Assembly (NCBI GenBank): GCA_037954325.1
Contig: JBBMNZ010000028.1
Location: 11,465,501-11,529,500 of the forward strand
Origin: Fistularia commersonii
Taxonomy: Eukaryota > Chordata > Actinopteri > Syngnathiformes > Fistulariidae
Length of the DNA stretch: 64,000 bases
Direction: 5' to 3'
Shown here: positions 12,301 through 23,680 of the stretch, piece after piece
Numbering within the stretch: the stretch's first letter is position 1
Layout: every line of letters begins with the position of its first letter
Made by a program: the position numbers and the translations under genes
Notes under the pieces: generated by a model
Database searches by the model: none
The model's input: only the letters and a program-made list of their open reading frames with translations
Told to the model about the DNA's origin: nothing

Positions 12301-15300
12301 CACTCTCAATGAGGTTTTAATGCCTCTGGTCAGATGTAGTATCCTGTCTCAGTTTCACAACTCCTCCGATGGAAAGAAAATATGCAGTCCTCGCACTCCA
12401 GTGCTTCCAGAGAACTCACCTTCACTCACCACTTCTCGTTACAGACACAGAGCGGGAGAATTTGTCTCAAGTCCTTATCCAGCCCCTTGTCTTTGTGGAA
12501 CATGTCTTTTCTATCTCTCTTGCTGCTTCTCACACCTGAACAAGCTCAATTCAAGGAGCATATGGCTCTTGATTTGTGTTTCTGCTCTACATCTCCCTCC
12601 ACCCCTCCCTCCCTGCACTTCGGCTTTGTCTCTCTACCCAAGAGGTACAGTAGGTATGTGTAGTGGGAGGTAGTGGTGGAGAAGAGAGGGCATCTCTAGA
12701 GGTCCTGAAATGAGCATGACTCCTCCCACTATCAAGAATTTATAGCAAAAGCATTGGAAGCTCAGAGTTTGTATGACACGGTCCTTCAGTGGTCTATTCC
12801 AGTTTTGCTCACAAAGACATTGAAGCATACAAAATTGAGTAATGTGTTAAATATCCTTTGGTGCATCACCATCAAAAGATGTACAGTGATAAGAGAGTGA
12901 TAATGAGTATGGTGTGAAATCAAGTCATATCCACCTGATACCAAAGCAAAAAATAATGCAATTTTTCATGTAACATATCATCAGAATTATTCAGTTTTCA
13001 TATTGTACTCAAGGGAGAGTAATTCATTATTTGAGTCCTTTTTCTAATATACGTTTAAGAAATTTACTTCAGTATCATATGTTGCAATTAAGACAAGGGG
13101 GTTGAAAAAAAACTAACACTATCCTGCAATTATAAAAAAAATGACACAGGCTTAAAAGTATGAAGCTTTTTTAGCTCTCTAGCCACCAGTATTGGGAATA
13201 ACGCCTACTTCAAAAATCTGCGCCACATACCCTGAGCAATCACATTGCAGTGAGAGTATAATGCAGTGAGTGCAAATCTGAAGGATCCCTATGGGGATCT
13301 TTTATATCGACGGGTCCCTTGGCATTAAGTAATACCTGTTGTGTTGCACACCAATATGGACATTAATCAATGAACATGTTTTATAATGATGTAGCAGTCA
13401 TGGAATCTCAGAAAAAGGGAATCCTTTATAAATCAAAATCAAAAGACTGAATAACAATTTATAGCCTGCTGTTGTTAGAAACTTACACTACCACATTTGG
13501 TTTTTGGGCTAAAGTAAGAGCTCTTTATGCTTTCCCTCTTCAGTCACTCTTTTCATGCCAGCACTCAGTTCTCATGTACCAATTTGTGAGGATCCTAATT
13601 TTGCAACTGTCTCTGTGCCACATGAAGTGCCTATTCCAGGTTAGCATTCATCATGTATGATGAATCATGTATGATAACGAGGGATGTTGCAACGTTACTC
13701 TTCCTTCATAATCATACAAGGGAGTTATCCTTTTTCTGAAAACCTCAAAAAGGTTCAAAGAAGCCAGCAAAGCACTTGAAACGTGAATACCCAGCTGAGG
13801 CCACAGTCACGACAATAAGATTAATGACCTGACCAAATTAAGGCAGCATCTATTCACCAATGTTAAATTAATTTTTAATTACCTGTGGCATTCCTGAACA
13901 TGGATGAGGTGATCCTTCTTTAAGAGTATCTGGTCTAGAGCCTAAATAATGGTCAAAATGTGTATGCAGAAGATTCAAAGCTTGCCAGGTTACAAGTTTA
14001 GAATTTGAGAGAGATTACATAATACACTTAACTGAAGCAGTATGCTCTTGCTTTTATTTGCATGGTGGTTTATAGATGTCCAGAATGTAATGCACTATTT
14101 TATTAAATATGGCAGAGCAGGCTCTAGCAAGAAATTGGTTTATATTGTTCATTAATACGGACGTTTTTCTTGAAGAGGTTGGCAAATTTTGAAGACAGAG
14201 TTATTGGAAACTATAGCCAAAGTGTGAGCGTCAAATAACAAGTGTGAATCAAACTGTAATAACATATTTAATTTGTGTGTAGTCACCTTGATATAGTTTG
14301 TGACTTTAAAAAAAAAAATGGAGGGGAAACAGACAAAAAAAAAACAGCAAAATGCTCTTCATAGCAGTAATAAAGTGTGTTGCTATTAGATTTTCTGGGC
14401 CAAGCCTACCATTCACTATCATGAACAGAAATTATAGCAAATCTGAAGCACTCATTCTGGCTCTCCCTCTTTCCTTTTGACTATTCCCTTCAGGGGTCGC
14501 CACATTATCTTAATGAAATGATTATGTTCCCTGATATGTGCTTCCATTTACGTGTAAGAAACACAGCTCTTGTCAAATTATGTGCATATGCCCTGTCCCA
14601 CTAATGTGTGTGCTATTAGTTTTGTCTCCATTAGTCGCATTCTGCTTCATCATATGACACACACCGATACACCAGTAGTAGCATTGTTGCAAAGCAGCCC
14701 ATCAGGGCCCACCGGTGTACTCCGGTTACTTTGTCAACAGTCAAAAATTAGATGGTACAGTATGAATTGACAGCCCTCTGAGAATAAATGAGGAAAAATT
14801 CAACCTACCCATCCACCAAAAAAAAAAACAATAATTTACCAGATTAAAAGATATTGACACGAAAACAAGATGTGGGGAGAGAATATGAAAAATAATGATG
14901 ACAAGTGATTCACTTTGGCAACCCCTGAAGGGAACAGTCAAAAGCAAAAGAACATTATCTCCTTTTTATCTCTACATATCAAATCTTTAGACTATTTATT
15001 TGAATGGTACTTTTTGAACTACTAATCTGTTTGATATACACATGCTGCATGCTAGATTGAAGAAAAACTGAATATTTGAAAAATTACACCTTCCCATCGC
15101 AACTTTATGAATGAAGTCACAGCTCAAATCTTTCTTTCAGGTGAGGAGCAGGGTTGGAATAAAGATTGAGAGAATGTAACATAAACACATAAAGCTAAAA
15201 TTAGGACCCCAGAAACTTCCAAAAGAATATGCAAAACAAATGATAAAAAAACAGCAAGCTGTTGTTTGCTTTAGAAGAATAAGATGTTATTAGAAAAGTC

Positions 15301-18300
15301 TTTGGTAGACATCGATGATGACCAGCATTACTTCACATATTGTTGTTTCAATGGTGATGTCAGTAAGACATTTTTGTTAAATGCGAAGTGCACAAGTAAA
15401 CATCCAGTTGTATTAAAAAGACATAATATCCATTTGATACTTACATATTCATTCATGAATTATCTCCTGCTGTTTTTAATATACACAGGATCATTGGGAA
15501 GAAGAGGAGGGTTAGAACCCAGACTAGTCTCCAAATAACGCAACATAATATAGGTACATGATATATAACCATTCAATCATTTTCATTCGCTGCTACAAAA
15601 AAACTCTTACATTAGCCTTCCGCATTTTTTGGACTATGAGAGGAAAGCAGAGAAAACCTTCACACTCACAGGGAAGAACATGAGGACCCCCTATCACTAA
15701 CCATTGTGCCACTATGCCACCCACTGTGTAAATAGTAGGCAAAAACAAATGTAATTAATTAATTCATGTGGAAACAGAAAGGGTTTATTTTCACCGTAAA
15801 GTGAAAAACAAAAAAAATTGAGGCCCCATTCATGCTCACACAGCACTTGCTTGCAACCACATACACAGGGTTCAGATGAATAGGCATAATCAAAAATCAA
15901 ATTTATACTCATTCAACAAAGAACAACACAACATACAACAACACAAATGGGCAACACACTGTTGTGTGAGATGATGAGGATAACAGTCAATTTCAAGTCA
16001 AGATGCAAAAACTGCAACTGCAAAGCAGTTTTCCTTGGCAGAGGCAAATATCTAAAAATCAATAATCAAGCACAACAAGCTCCTCTCCCAAAATGGTTAT
16101 AGGTCTGATGTATCTTGCACAATGGACTTGATAGCATCTTTGTTCACACATACGATGGTTTGGACAAACAGCATAAGCAACTCCACAAAGTTAATGGAGG
16201 TTGACAGATCGTAAAAGTGGTAATTTCCTAATAAGTTTCGCTATTAATTCCAAAGGGGGATAAACATGAATGAAAAAAACAAATAATATACGAAAAACTT
16301 TGAGATAAAATGCTGAATGGGCCCTGCGATCAACTAGTGCCCATTCAAGGTTGTAACTCAACTCTTGCCCAATGACAGCTGGAATAGGATTCAGCATCCC
16401 CGCGACCCAGACAGCAGGATACTCAGAAACTTTACTGATCCCAGAGGAAATTGATAATGGATGGAAGTAATGAATGGAGACATTAGCAAGAGGTGTTGCC
16501 TTTGGTACAGTAAAGTCATTTTGGTTAGTCATTGTGCAATACAGGATGCTAACTCATGAGCATACAACCAAAGCGACAATGAGTTTAAAGTGAATGTGGG
16601 TCATTTTCAAAGCAGCTTTTACTAAACTATCCTTCTGCACTTTATAGTACCTTGCTTAGCAAAGAAACCAAGTGTCTTCACACAATGATGACTGAATTAG
16701 CTAAACCGGCAGTGATGGTGCCACATGACTGCTCTGCATTCTCAAATAAATAAAACATCTACTTAAAAAAGTGTTTGTTTTTTTTATATTTTACTAATTG
16801 CATTCACAACACGTTCATTCCCCACAAACTCAATTACAAGATGTCCACCCTCAGCTTGCAGCCCGCCCTCTCTAACTGGCTCCTGGACTCCCTAACTGGT
16901 AGACCCCAGTCTGTCAGGATAGGTAACAGGACTTCAGCCAGCATCATCACAAACACAGGCACTCCTCAGGGATGTGTCCTCAGCCCCATCCCCTACACCC
17001 TGTTCAACCATGACTGTGTCGCATCCTACGAAGACATCATCATCTTGAGGTTCGCAGATGACACCACAGTGATTGGACGCATCACTGGCAGGGACGAAAC
17101 TGCACACAAGATGGAGGTGGCCAGTATGGTGCTATAGTGTGAAGACAACAACCTCACCCTCAACACGGACAACATGAAAGAATTGATAGTGGACACGAGG
17201 TAGAAGAGGAGGCCATATCGGCCACTCTTCTTTCAAGGTATTGAGGTTGAGAGGGTGAGAAGTTTCAAATATTTAGGTGCCCACATCAGTGACGATCTCA
17301 CCTGGTCCCCCGCAGATGGTTAAGAGGGCTCAATAGCCGCGGTACTTTCTGAGGAGGCTAAGGAGGTTTGGCATGTCGCTTAAGATCCTCAGCAACTTCT
17401 TAAGTTGTTAAGAGAATTTTAACAAGCTACATCGCGATATGGTACAAGAGAAGCTCACCAGAACCCCACTGCCTTCTCTGCAGAGCATCTACCATCACAG
17501 AATCCACAGGAGAGCTGCCTCCATCGGAAAGGACCACACCCACCCCAAACACTGACTGTTCACACTTCTACCCTCCAGCCGAAGGTACAGGAATGTAAAA
17601 TGTAGAATGACACGACTAAAGAACTTGTTCTTTCAACTGCCGTCAGACTCCTGAACAACTGACAGCAGTCAACAACCATGTACTACCTCGCAAAAATTCT
17701 GTACTAACTTGGGACAATTCTGCACTTTACATCCAGCACAGTCCGAGCTGCACTCAACTTCATGTCACTTAACTGTCTATTTATACTATCTGCATGCAGC
17801 CTGCTCCTGCACTTTGTGAGTTGCACACTCAAAGCTGCTTTCAACTTTAAACTGCATATCTTATTAAAACTGTTTACATTTCTGTGTATATATTTCCTTG
17901 AACAGGGGAAACACATTTCAAGACTGAAGGCATGACAATAAACGCTTTGAATGTTGAATCGGAATCTTAAATCTAAGGTCTGTCTGACCATTTTATAAAG
18001 CTGTGGTCATTCAGGGCCTTTTTGCCATCTCTGGTACACTCAAGGTGATTTTCACTTACTGAACAAAACTAGAAATAATCTGTTGTTGTTTAGACCACTT
18101 TAGTAGGTCTACTATGGGTGTGTAATGAACTAAGTGAAATCAAAACATTATTTTGGGTGAAAATTTTATTTGTCCTTTAAATTCCTTTTGTATTTATTTA
18201 GCTATAGTTTGATTAAGTGTTGGTATAGCTTTTTCAAAATTGTTCCAATTGATGATTGAAAAAGTCTTTTACACAGTGGTCACCCAAAAAAAACTCATAA

Positions 18301-19979
18301 CTTAGTACCATTCATCCTGATCTGTTCAGTTACATCTGTAACTAGATAAATACTAAATATATGATGCTAAATGTCAGCTGTTTTGAATGCTGGGGTGAAA
18401 TTCAAAAGAGGCATGTTGGTGGACCCTGTACTCATTTATCTGTGAATCCTTGTCAAGATCTATTTTCTTCAAGGGTCATTTCTAGGGCGACATTACAGTC
18501 GCTAGGCAACACAGACCTTTCTGTCATATATTGAATATATTACACATAGGATGACAAGGGGTTAATTTGACACACAGAACCCATTGGTTTTAAATTTTAT
18601 ACAGTATACTGAAGACATTTTCATTATTTGCTCACCTTTATAATATCTGTTCATCAAGTGCTAAGTGAAATAATTAAAAAAGATATAGTGATGCAGCATT
18701 ATAACCAAATTATTTCAAGATATAAAGGATGCTTTATTGAACTTTAATAAAAACGCATTTTAGCAAACGGCATTTTATAGTAGACTGGTTGCTCAGAACA
18801 CACCTGCTTTATTTGGCTGAATGTCCATTGAGACTGAACTACTCAACCTTTGATCTGGCCATCAAACACCTGTACCGGCCTCCAGCAATCCACATGAATT
18901 AGTTGCAAAAGATAAAGGGGAAATGGTGACTAATTTTGGGATTACAAAAATCCTGGTGCGAAAAGATAGTAGTCGTAGTAATAATAATAATATAATAAAA
19001 TCACAGTAGAAAAGAAAACACAACGATTGCTTTGAATACTGATCATTCATTTCTTGAAGCCATCAGTGACATTTTCTTACAATGCATGTTATAGTGCATA
19101 TTAGGACTCTTTAATTGTCTAATCCATCCCAATAGTATTGTGCGTCAGCATTCATCACAACAACTATGTAATCAAACAGAAAAACAACCTCATTAGAAGT
19201 CTTCCCTAGACTGTGGAACGACACGCACCTTTTCATTCCCAACACCACTGTCACCACAGTGACAGTCATGTAATTAGAGCACACATGATTCCTGGGGGCT
19301 TACCTATTCCCTTTCTAAATACTCATTAAAGAGACCTTTATGGGTAATGTTGGCATGTACTGAAAAAACAGAAGGAAAGGGATTGACAAAATAGAGAGCT
19401 AGATTGAACTATCTATATCCTCCTGCAGTAACATCCTAAAGGAAACAGAGTGAAAATAGTCTCAAACATAGCTAATGATTTATTGCACCAGTATGAAACC
19501 AGATCAAAAAGGCAAAACTCAAAATTCCTTGGGCGAGTGTAGGAACAGCAATGCACACAAATTTAGCAATTTGATTGTCGGACAGAAATGTTAGGTAACC
19601 CAAAATTAGGCAAATTAAGCTGTGCCTTTTCACATATCCCTTGCAGAATTACATTACCTTACAGTGTCCTGCTTCGTCCCACTTATAAATCAAATTTTAA
19701 GTCTCTATTAGATCAAAAAGTAGTTTTCACCTTTTTATCAATGCTTCACAATGTTCTATGGTTAGTTGCTACCTTTCTTGTTTGCTATGAAGTGTTGAAT
19801 TATGTGCAATCAGTACATAGAGGTCTTCTGTGAAAATACATACTTGCTGCAACCAAAAGCGTCACATTAGACAGAACCAAAACAATTAACTTACGTGCTT
19901 GAAAGCTAAAAATTTTCAAATGATAATCATGAGCAGGTCTTTCAATATTTTAACTTTGATTACATTTTTCACCATATGC

Positions 19980-20011
<32 letters not shown>

Positions 20012-23000
20012 GAATTTTGGCCAGAGATTGAGGAGACTTAGCCATGGGCATGTAGCATACAGGTTCTTAATAGTTACTTGTAGCTTAATAGTCCTTAAAA
20101 TCAGTCTTTTCATCATATTACCAGCCCATTTTCCCCTGTTACAAAGTATGTTCATCCCAACACACTCTTAGTTAAATGACAAATAAGCATTGCCTGAATG
20201 CTGAGCTTAACTGCATTTTATGTTATTCTTATGTTATCTGGTCATCTAGATATTTTACACTTCCCCAAAATGACAAATGAACACATTAAAAATAAAAAAG
20301 GGCATTGCAAAAAAAAAAAAAAAAAAGTGTCCCTATAATCTACAATTCTTGAGATCCAGTAAAAATCAAACTTCAACAATGATTAACTCTACACCCATGA
20401 GCTGGCCTTTACTTAAATATTTTTATGCAAAATGGATATCTATTCAAATAAAGTGCAAATGTATTGAAATTGTGAATGTATATTAAATACTGAATGAGGT
20501 TTGCAGATGACATTGTGATCTGTAGTGAGAGCAGAGAACAGTTGAGAAAACTCCAGAGTGGTGGCAGCAAGACTGTGACTAACCAGCAAGAGCATGTGTG
20601 TGTGAATTAGAGGAACCCGGTTGGAACGGAGGATTTCAGGTACTTGGGGTCAACAGTCCAGAGCAACAGAGAGTGTGGGAAAGAGGTGAAGAGATGGGTT
20701 AGAGCAGGTTGGAACAGGTGGAGAAAAGTGCCGGAATACTATGTGATAGAAGAATGAAAGGAAAGGTGTACAAGATAGTGATGAGACCAGTGATGCTCTA
20801 TGGCCTCAGGACAGTTACAATGATGAAAAGACAGGAGGCAGAGGTAGAGGTCGCAGAGATGAAGATGCTATGGTTCTCTTTGGGAGTACCCAGAATGAAT
20901 TTCCCCTCACTGGTTGCCACAGCTAATCAACCTTCTTCATCTAACCTTATTGTCTGTATCCTCCTCTCTCACACCGACTACCTTCATATCCTCTCTCACT
21001 ACGTCCATAAACCCTCTCTTTGGTCTTCCTCTAGACCTCCTGCCTGGAAGCTCCAATTCCTGCATCCGTCTACCAATATATTCACTCTCCCTCCTCTGTA
21101 CATGGCCAAACCATCTCAGTCTGGCCTCTCTGACCTTCTCTCCAAAACATCTAACATGTGCTGTTCCTCTGATAGACTCATTCCTGCTCCTATCCATCCT
21201 GGTCACTCCCAAAGAGAACCTTAGCATCTTCATCTCTGCGACCTCAAGCTCTGCCTCTTGTCTTTTTGTCATTGTAACTGTTTCTAGACCATACAGCATC
21301 GCTGGTCTCATCACTGTCTTGTACACTTTTCCTTTCATTCTGGCTGATATGGTGTCAAATTATGTATTTATTTTTATACATATGTTGTACTATATGGCAA
21401 TCACTGCAGACAGGAAGAAAGAATTTCATTTTAGGGGGAGTCACTTTTTCCAACTATGCATATGACAATAAACACTTGAATCTTTGAATCCTCATCCTTT
21501 CGACATAGCAGCTTTTCAAACCACTATTATTATGCATTTTTTATAGTAGGCTCTATATAAACTGGGCTTGACTTCAAAGAGGGGGAAATAACAATTTTTA
21601 CTATGCTAGTGAGGTTTTATGGATAGAAAAAACCTTAATACTAGATAGATAAGCTTGAAATCCTCATCCATGTAAACTGTGTTACTGTGTATGAGCGTAC
21701 ACGCATTAGATAAGGTTAACAGTATCTTGTATGAGTCCTGAAACCAGGAGAGACTGGGTGCCACTGAGGGGACCCATTCAGGTGAGCCACAGGTAAGGTA
21801 GATGTTTGTGTTTTGTCCCTTAGCAGGAAACATAGAGTATCAGCTGAGAGCCAGGAAGGAAAATCCTTGCACTGCAACATCCACAAGTGTCACAGGAGAA
21901 GACGGAAGGAAGATAGCCAGAGCCTCCACTGTCATAGAGTCATGGAAACACCAGAGTGCAGCTGGTATTTTAAGAATTGGCCAGGGAGATGTATATTCTT
22001 CCGGGACCAACGTGCAAGATGTTGGCTCTTGATGTGGGATCATTAAAGAGTTTAGGATAAACAGAATGAACTGCAAGGAAATGGTAAGACCACAAGAACG
22101 GGTTTCTGAGGCAGAGGAAGTGGACTTCTGTATTGACTGCAGCCTGGATTTCAGTCTCATACATAAAGAGAAACAGAGAGACTGGAAAAGTTGGGGCACT
22201 GTTACTTCTTAAGGAAAACAGACCCCAGAAATGAAGTGAATATAGAATTAGTATGACTGTTATTTGTGATCAAGTTCATCTCACAGATGCCTTGTTAGTA
22301 GAGATATGCTGCGCTCAAGCTGGCTTTCAAATTGCACAGCTTTCATTCAATGAATACAGCAGCTCCAAGTGAAATCCTCTGAAGTGATCAGTTGCTCTCA
22401 TCTACATCTCATCTAAATACATGATCTTGGCCAATAGAGATACACAGTACGGATCGCTAAATTGGAGGTTTATAAAGAAACAGTATAACAATGATAGTAT
22501 GAAAAAAGCATGAAGTGCTAAATTTCCTCACGTGAGTCTCTTGTTTCCCTGACAATATTATTCTATTTTTCTCTGAGGTTAACATTTAATGTAGCCTTGC
22601 AGTGATAAAAAAAACAATCTGTTTCTCTCAGCAGAGTTTGGTTGTTGTTTTTTTTCCCAATTTGGAGCTAACTGTGAGCAGAATATTGGGTTTTTCTACT
22701 TTTAGTAGAAACTACTCTGTTGATAATTCATTTTAAAGTTTAAAACCCAGATGCTGAGATGCTGCCATACAATACTCTTGATAATATACAACACAGCTTG
22801 ATCTGCTTCTTTGTGTTTTTACCCTTTACGAAGAACACTAAGAGTCTATCTGTGATAAGAGATCAACAAATACCTGCAGAGCAGTATAATAAACGTGGTG
22901 AAAGCTAGAGAAGACCTACAATTCAATTTGAAGCCTGGGATAGTTGCGATCACAACAACCGGGTTGACATTCATAAAAAGTGGTGAAGGAAATGATCATG

Positions 23001-23592
23001 GCAGTGAAGGAAGATAACCTAGCATATCAAACGTCTCTGATAATAATAAGTAAATATTATGTGGACTTTTTTTGTTTCAATTCATGGACTTAATTCACCA
23101 TCACTGAATGAATGAATGCATAAATAAAGTGCATATTACATTAAGTTCTTTCGCTTCCTGTACATGTAAACAGTTCTCCCAAGACGTTTACAACCTGCTA
23201 CAATTATTGCGGTGGTCGAATTAATGGTGTTTTGGCAACAAGTGCTCGTTATTGCAACGGATGGAAAGTGCGTGTGTCACTCTCAGAACAGTTGGGGAAG
23301 TTTTGCCCGTCGGCTGTTAAAACTCACCACCACTCGTTGATCCCGCGGTGTTTTTTTTCTTAGCGTTTTGCTTGATTCCGTCCGACTCTTGTCGGCTCAA
23401 GACATCAGACACCGGCTGGCGGGAGATCTGGCGCCCGGCCGGGCTGGAGACGTTGAAGGGAGCGCTCCTCTTCCTGGCCCGGTCGGATTCGGGCGCGGAC
23501 TGGCTCCTCTCCGGGTCGTGACTCCCCGGCTCCGAACCCACTTTAACCAAAGCGTTTCTCGTCCTCGTAAGTGCGGATGTCACCGAACCCAT
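3226..23592 (-). CDS. unidentified multi-exon gene, 5' part, two alternative first exons
   Basis: Four minus-strand exons can be joined in frame, and I do not recognise the family. First exon 1a (23592-23328, 88 codons plus 1 base) and first exon 1b (12273-12192, 27 codons plus 1 base) both end in phase 1 at good donors (GTGAGT and GTAAGA). Either can splice to exon 2 (4536-4486), which starts in phase 1 after a pyrimidine-rich CAG, and then to exon 3 (3391-3226). The shared part includes ANEDGESSTRPQASFA, then SALWNAITAGMGIKGKEQ and PRSPEEILADDLP. It is polar and acidic toward the end, with no signal peptide or membrane segment visible. Isoform 1a begins MGSVTS, fitting an N-myristoylation motif; isoform 1b begins with a basic stretch (KKHRFRKGR). 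Later exons should lie left of the window or were missed. Exon structure is well supported by phase and splice sites; function is unknown. Confidence 0.65.
3392..4485 (-). other. intron between shared exons 2 and 3
   Basis: AT-rich intron of the unidentified gene. No further exon or recognisable repeat was seen. Confidence 0.5.
4486..4536 (-). CDS. unidentified gene, shared exon 2
   Basis: A 51-nt exon with a strong acceptor (a T-rich tract, then CTTCCAG) and a strong donor (GTGAGTGT). Phase 1 in and phase 1 out. It encodes V-ANEDGESSTRPQASFA, the V being completed by the last base of either first exon. Confidence 0.7.
5129..5405 (+). repeat. fish interspersed repeat, copy 1
   Basis: This is the widespread fish repeat recognised by its ordered phrases: CTATCCCAGCTGTCA near 5141, ACAACCATTCATTC near 5195, GCATGTTTTTGGATTGTGGG near 5254, CCATGCAGACACAGGGAGAG near 5299 and CAAACTCCACACAGAAAGGC near 5323. 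Other copies in this window are at 15570-15723, 16325-16480, 43752-43998 and 49165-49297. The classification (LINE 3' end or SINE-like) is uncertain. Confidence 0.75.
7186..7618. mobile_element. 433-bp fold-back (imperfect palindrome) made of LINE 5' sequence
   Basis: The left arm (7186 to about 7390) and right arm (about 7418-7618) are reverse complements along nearly their whole length. Matching phrases in order include GGTGGAGGGGTTT, GTCCCAGTGATCCTGGGA, the GACCAGACAAAG segment and the ATGAAGAAG segment. The spacer is only about 30 bases. Arms begin CCCCT and end AGGGG. The arm sequence resembles the 5' region of the same fish LINE type seen at 694-2289. It has no coding capacity. Confidence 0.8.
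10090..10111. repeat. short perfect hairpin
   Basis: GTCATAGTC, then GATA, then GACTATGAC: a 9-bp stem with a 4-base loop. No further context to assign a role. Confidence 0.5.
10440..10625. repeat. degenerate pentanucleotide repeat tract
   Basis: Repeated variants of TAGCA, GCATA and ACGTA-type 5-mers, for example AGCATAGCATTGCATAACG near 10547. The tract is a decayed pentamer satellite. The minus-strand open frame across it, full of Cys/Tyr/Ala, is a by-product. Confidence 0.6.
12192..12273 (-). CDS. unidentified gene, alternative first exon 1b
   Basis: ATG at 12273 starts MEANSKKHRFRKGRSATF and reads SIDGFNITI to a GTAAGA donor after the first base of the next codon (phase 1). The N-terminus is strongly basic. 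No convincing acceptor lies just upstream of the ATG, so this looks like a true first exon with its own promoter. A TATAAATT-type box reads on the minus strand at 12744-12737. Confidence 0.65.
12274..14469. other. intron or promoter flank, no gene seen
   Basis: A C/T-rich block (12380-12680) next to exon 1b gives open frames on the plus strand without splice or family support. The rest is AT-rich. It may hold the exon 1b promoter. Confidence 0.4.
12737..12744 (-). promoter_or_regulatory. candidate TATA box for exon 1b
   Basis: TATAAATT on the minus strand about 470 bases upstream of the exon 1b ATG. It would imply a 5' UTR of about 440 bases. A nearer ATTAAAA lies about 45 bases upstream. 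Position is the only support. Confidence 0.25.
14470..14950. mobile_element. element with inverted RTE-type 3'-end termini
   Basis: The left end reads TTTTGACTATTCCCTTCAGG followed by GGTCGCCA (14474-14505). The right end (about 14915-14947) is its reverse complement with few changes (ACCCCTGAAGGGAACAGTCA). The interior of about 400 bp is unrelated AT-rich sequence. The terminal phrase is the one that ends fish RTE-like LINEs, also seen at 43165. Confidence 0.55.
15570..15723 (+). repeat. fish interspersed repeat, copy 2 (fragment)
   Basis: Decayed phrases in the same order as copy 1: CCGCATTTTTTGGACTATGA, AGAGAAAACC, ACTCACAGGGAAGAACATGA, CTAACCATTGTGCCAC. The 5' part is missing. Confidence 0.6.
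16325..16480 (-). repeat. fish interspersed repeat, copy 3 (fragment)
   Basis: In reverse complement it reads GGGTCGCGGGGATGCTGAAT, then TCCAGCTGTCATTGGGC, the 5' half of the repeat family. Confidence 0.6.
16830..17965 (+). mobile_element. degenerate LINE, reverse-transcriptase and 3' end (CR1/L2-like)
   Basis: The plus-strand frame from about 16838 shows RT signatures in order: NWLLDSLTGRPQSVRIGN, TGTPQGCVLSPIPYTLF and ILRFADDTTVIG (the FADD catalytic motif). It runs into an in-frame TAG near 17135. Homology continues in shifted frames (FKYLGAHISDDLTW near 17265, then W-Y-R-S-type RT C-terminus) to an A-rich 3' UTR ending in ACAATAAACGCTTTGAATG and TGAATC repeats near 17940. Stops and frameshifts show it is a 5'-truncated pseudocopy. 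Confidence 0.8.
17966..20496. other. intronic or intergenic DNA, no gene seen
   Basis: AT-rich with an (AT)n run at 19979-20006 and an A17 run near 20309. No exon with splice signals was recognised. Confidence 0.5.
19979..20006. repeat. (AT)n microsatellite
   Basis: Uninterrupted TA dinucleotides, about 14 units. Confidence 0.9.
20497..20895 (+). mobile_element. RTE-like LINE fragment, sense copy
   Basis: Plus-strand remnants of an RT: GFADDIVI-like phrase near 20500, FRYLGSTVQ-like phrase near 20638, then KGKVYKIVMRPVMLYGLR and AEMKMLWFSLGV (20760-20890). Frame breaks occur before 20709. It ends where the opposite-strand copy begins. Confidence 0.7.
20896..21345 (-). mobile_element. RTE-like LINE fragment, antisense copy
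   Basis: The minus-strand frame 21338-20937 reads KGKVYKTVMRPAMLYGLE, AEMKMLRFSLGVTRMD, EARLRWFGHVQRRESEYIG and PGRRSRGRPKRGFMDV, the C-terminal signature of RTE-type LINE proteins. It overlaps in content with the sense copy at 20755-20895, so the two form an inverted repeat of about 140 bp with a spacer of about 300 bp. Confidence 0.8.
21455..21494 (+). mobile_element. LINE 3'-tail remnant
   Basis: CATATGACAATAAACACTTG followed by AATCTTTGAATC matches the tail of the LINE at 16830-17965. Confidence 0.5.
21495..23199. other. no gene recognised
   Basis: Open frames at 21802-22199 on both strands overlap each other and have no splice or family support. The remainder is AT-rich. Confidence 0.45.
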
Positions 23593-23680
23593 CGCCGAAG
23601 AGGTCGGCAATTCCACTACGAAGTGATTACTTTGATTTTATCTTTCATTTTTGTTCGTTAACTTAAACTTGGTGCGTGTT
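23200..23680 (-). promoter_or_regulatory. CpG-rich block, probable promoter of exon 1a
   Basis: GC-rich sequence with many CpG dinucleotides in an otherwise AT-rich region (for example CGGTCGGATTCGGGCGCGGA near 23480). It surrounds first exon 1a, as expected for a CpG-island promoter. Confidence 0.55.
23328..23592 (-). CDS. unidentified gene, alternative first exon 1a
   Basis: The ATG at 23592 has a good context (GGCGATGG). It reads MGSVTSALTRTRNALVKVGS and then a Ser/Arg/Pro-rich stretch with RQISRQPVSDVLSRQESD to a GTGAGT donor at 23327 in phase 1. G2 and S6 fit an N-myristoylation motif, and several RxxS-type sites suggest phosphorylation; both are inferences. The open frame upstream of this Met has no other ATG. 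Confidence 0.6.

Noticed and set aside
12320..12673. 117-codon open frame on the plus strand
   Set aside because: C/T-rich flank of exon 1b, no homology recognised and no donor/acceptor pair.
20914..21465. 183-codon open frame on the plus strand
   Set aside because: It is the antisense of the RTE-like coding remnant at 20896-21345.
21802..22199. Open frames on both strands around 22 kb
   Set aside because: They overlap each other and lack splice signals or motifs.
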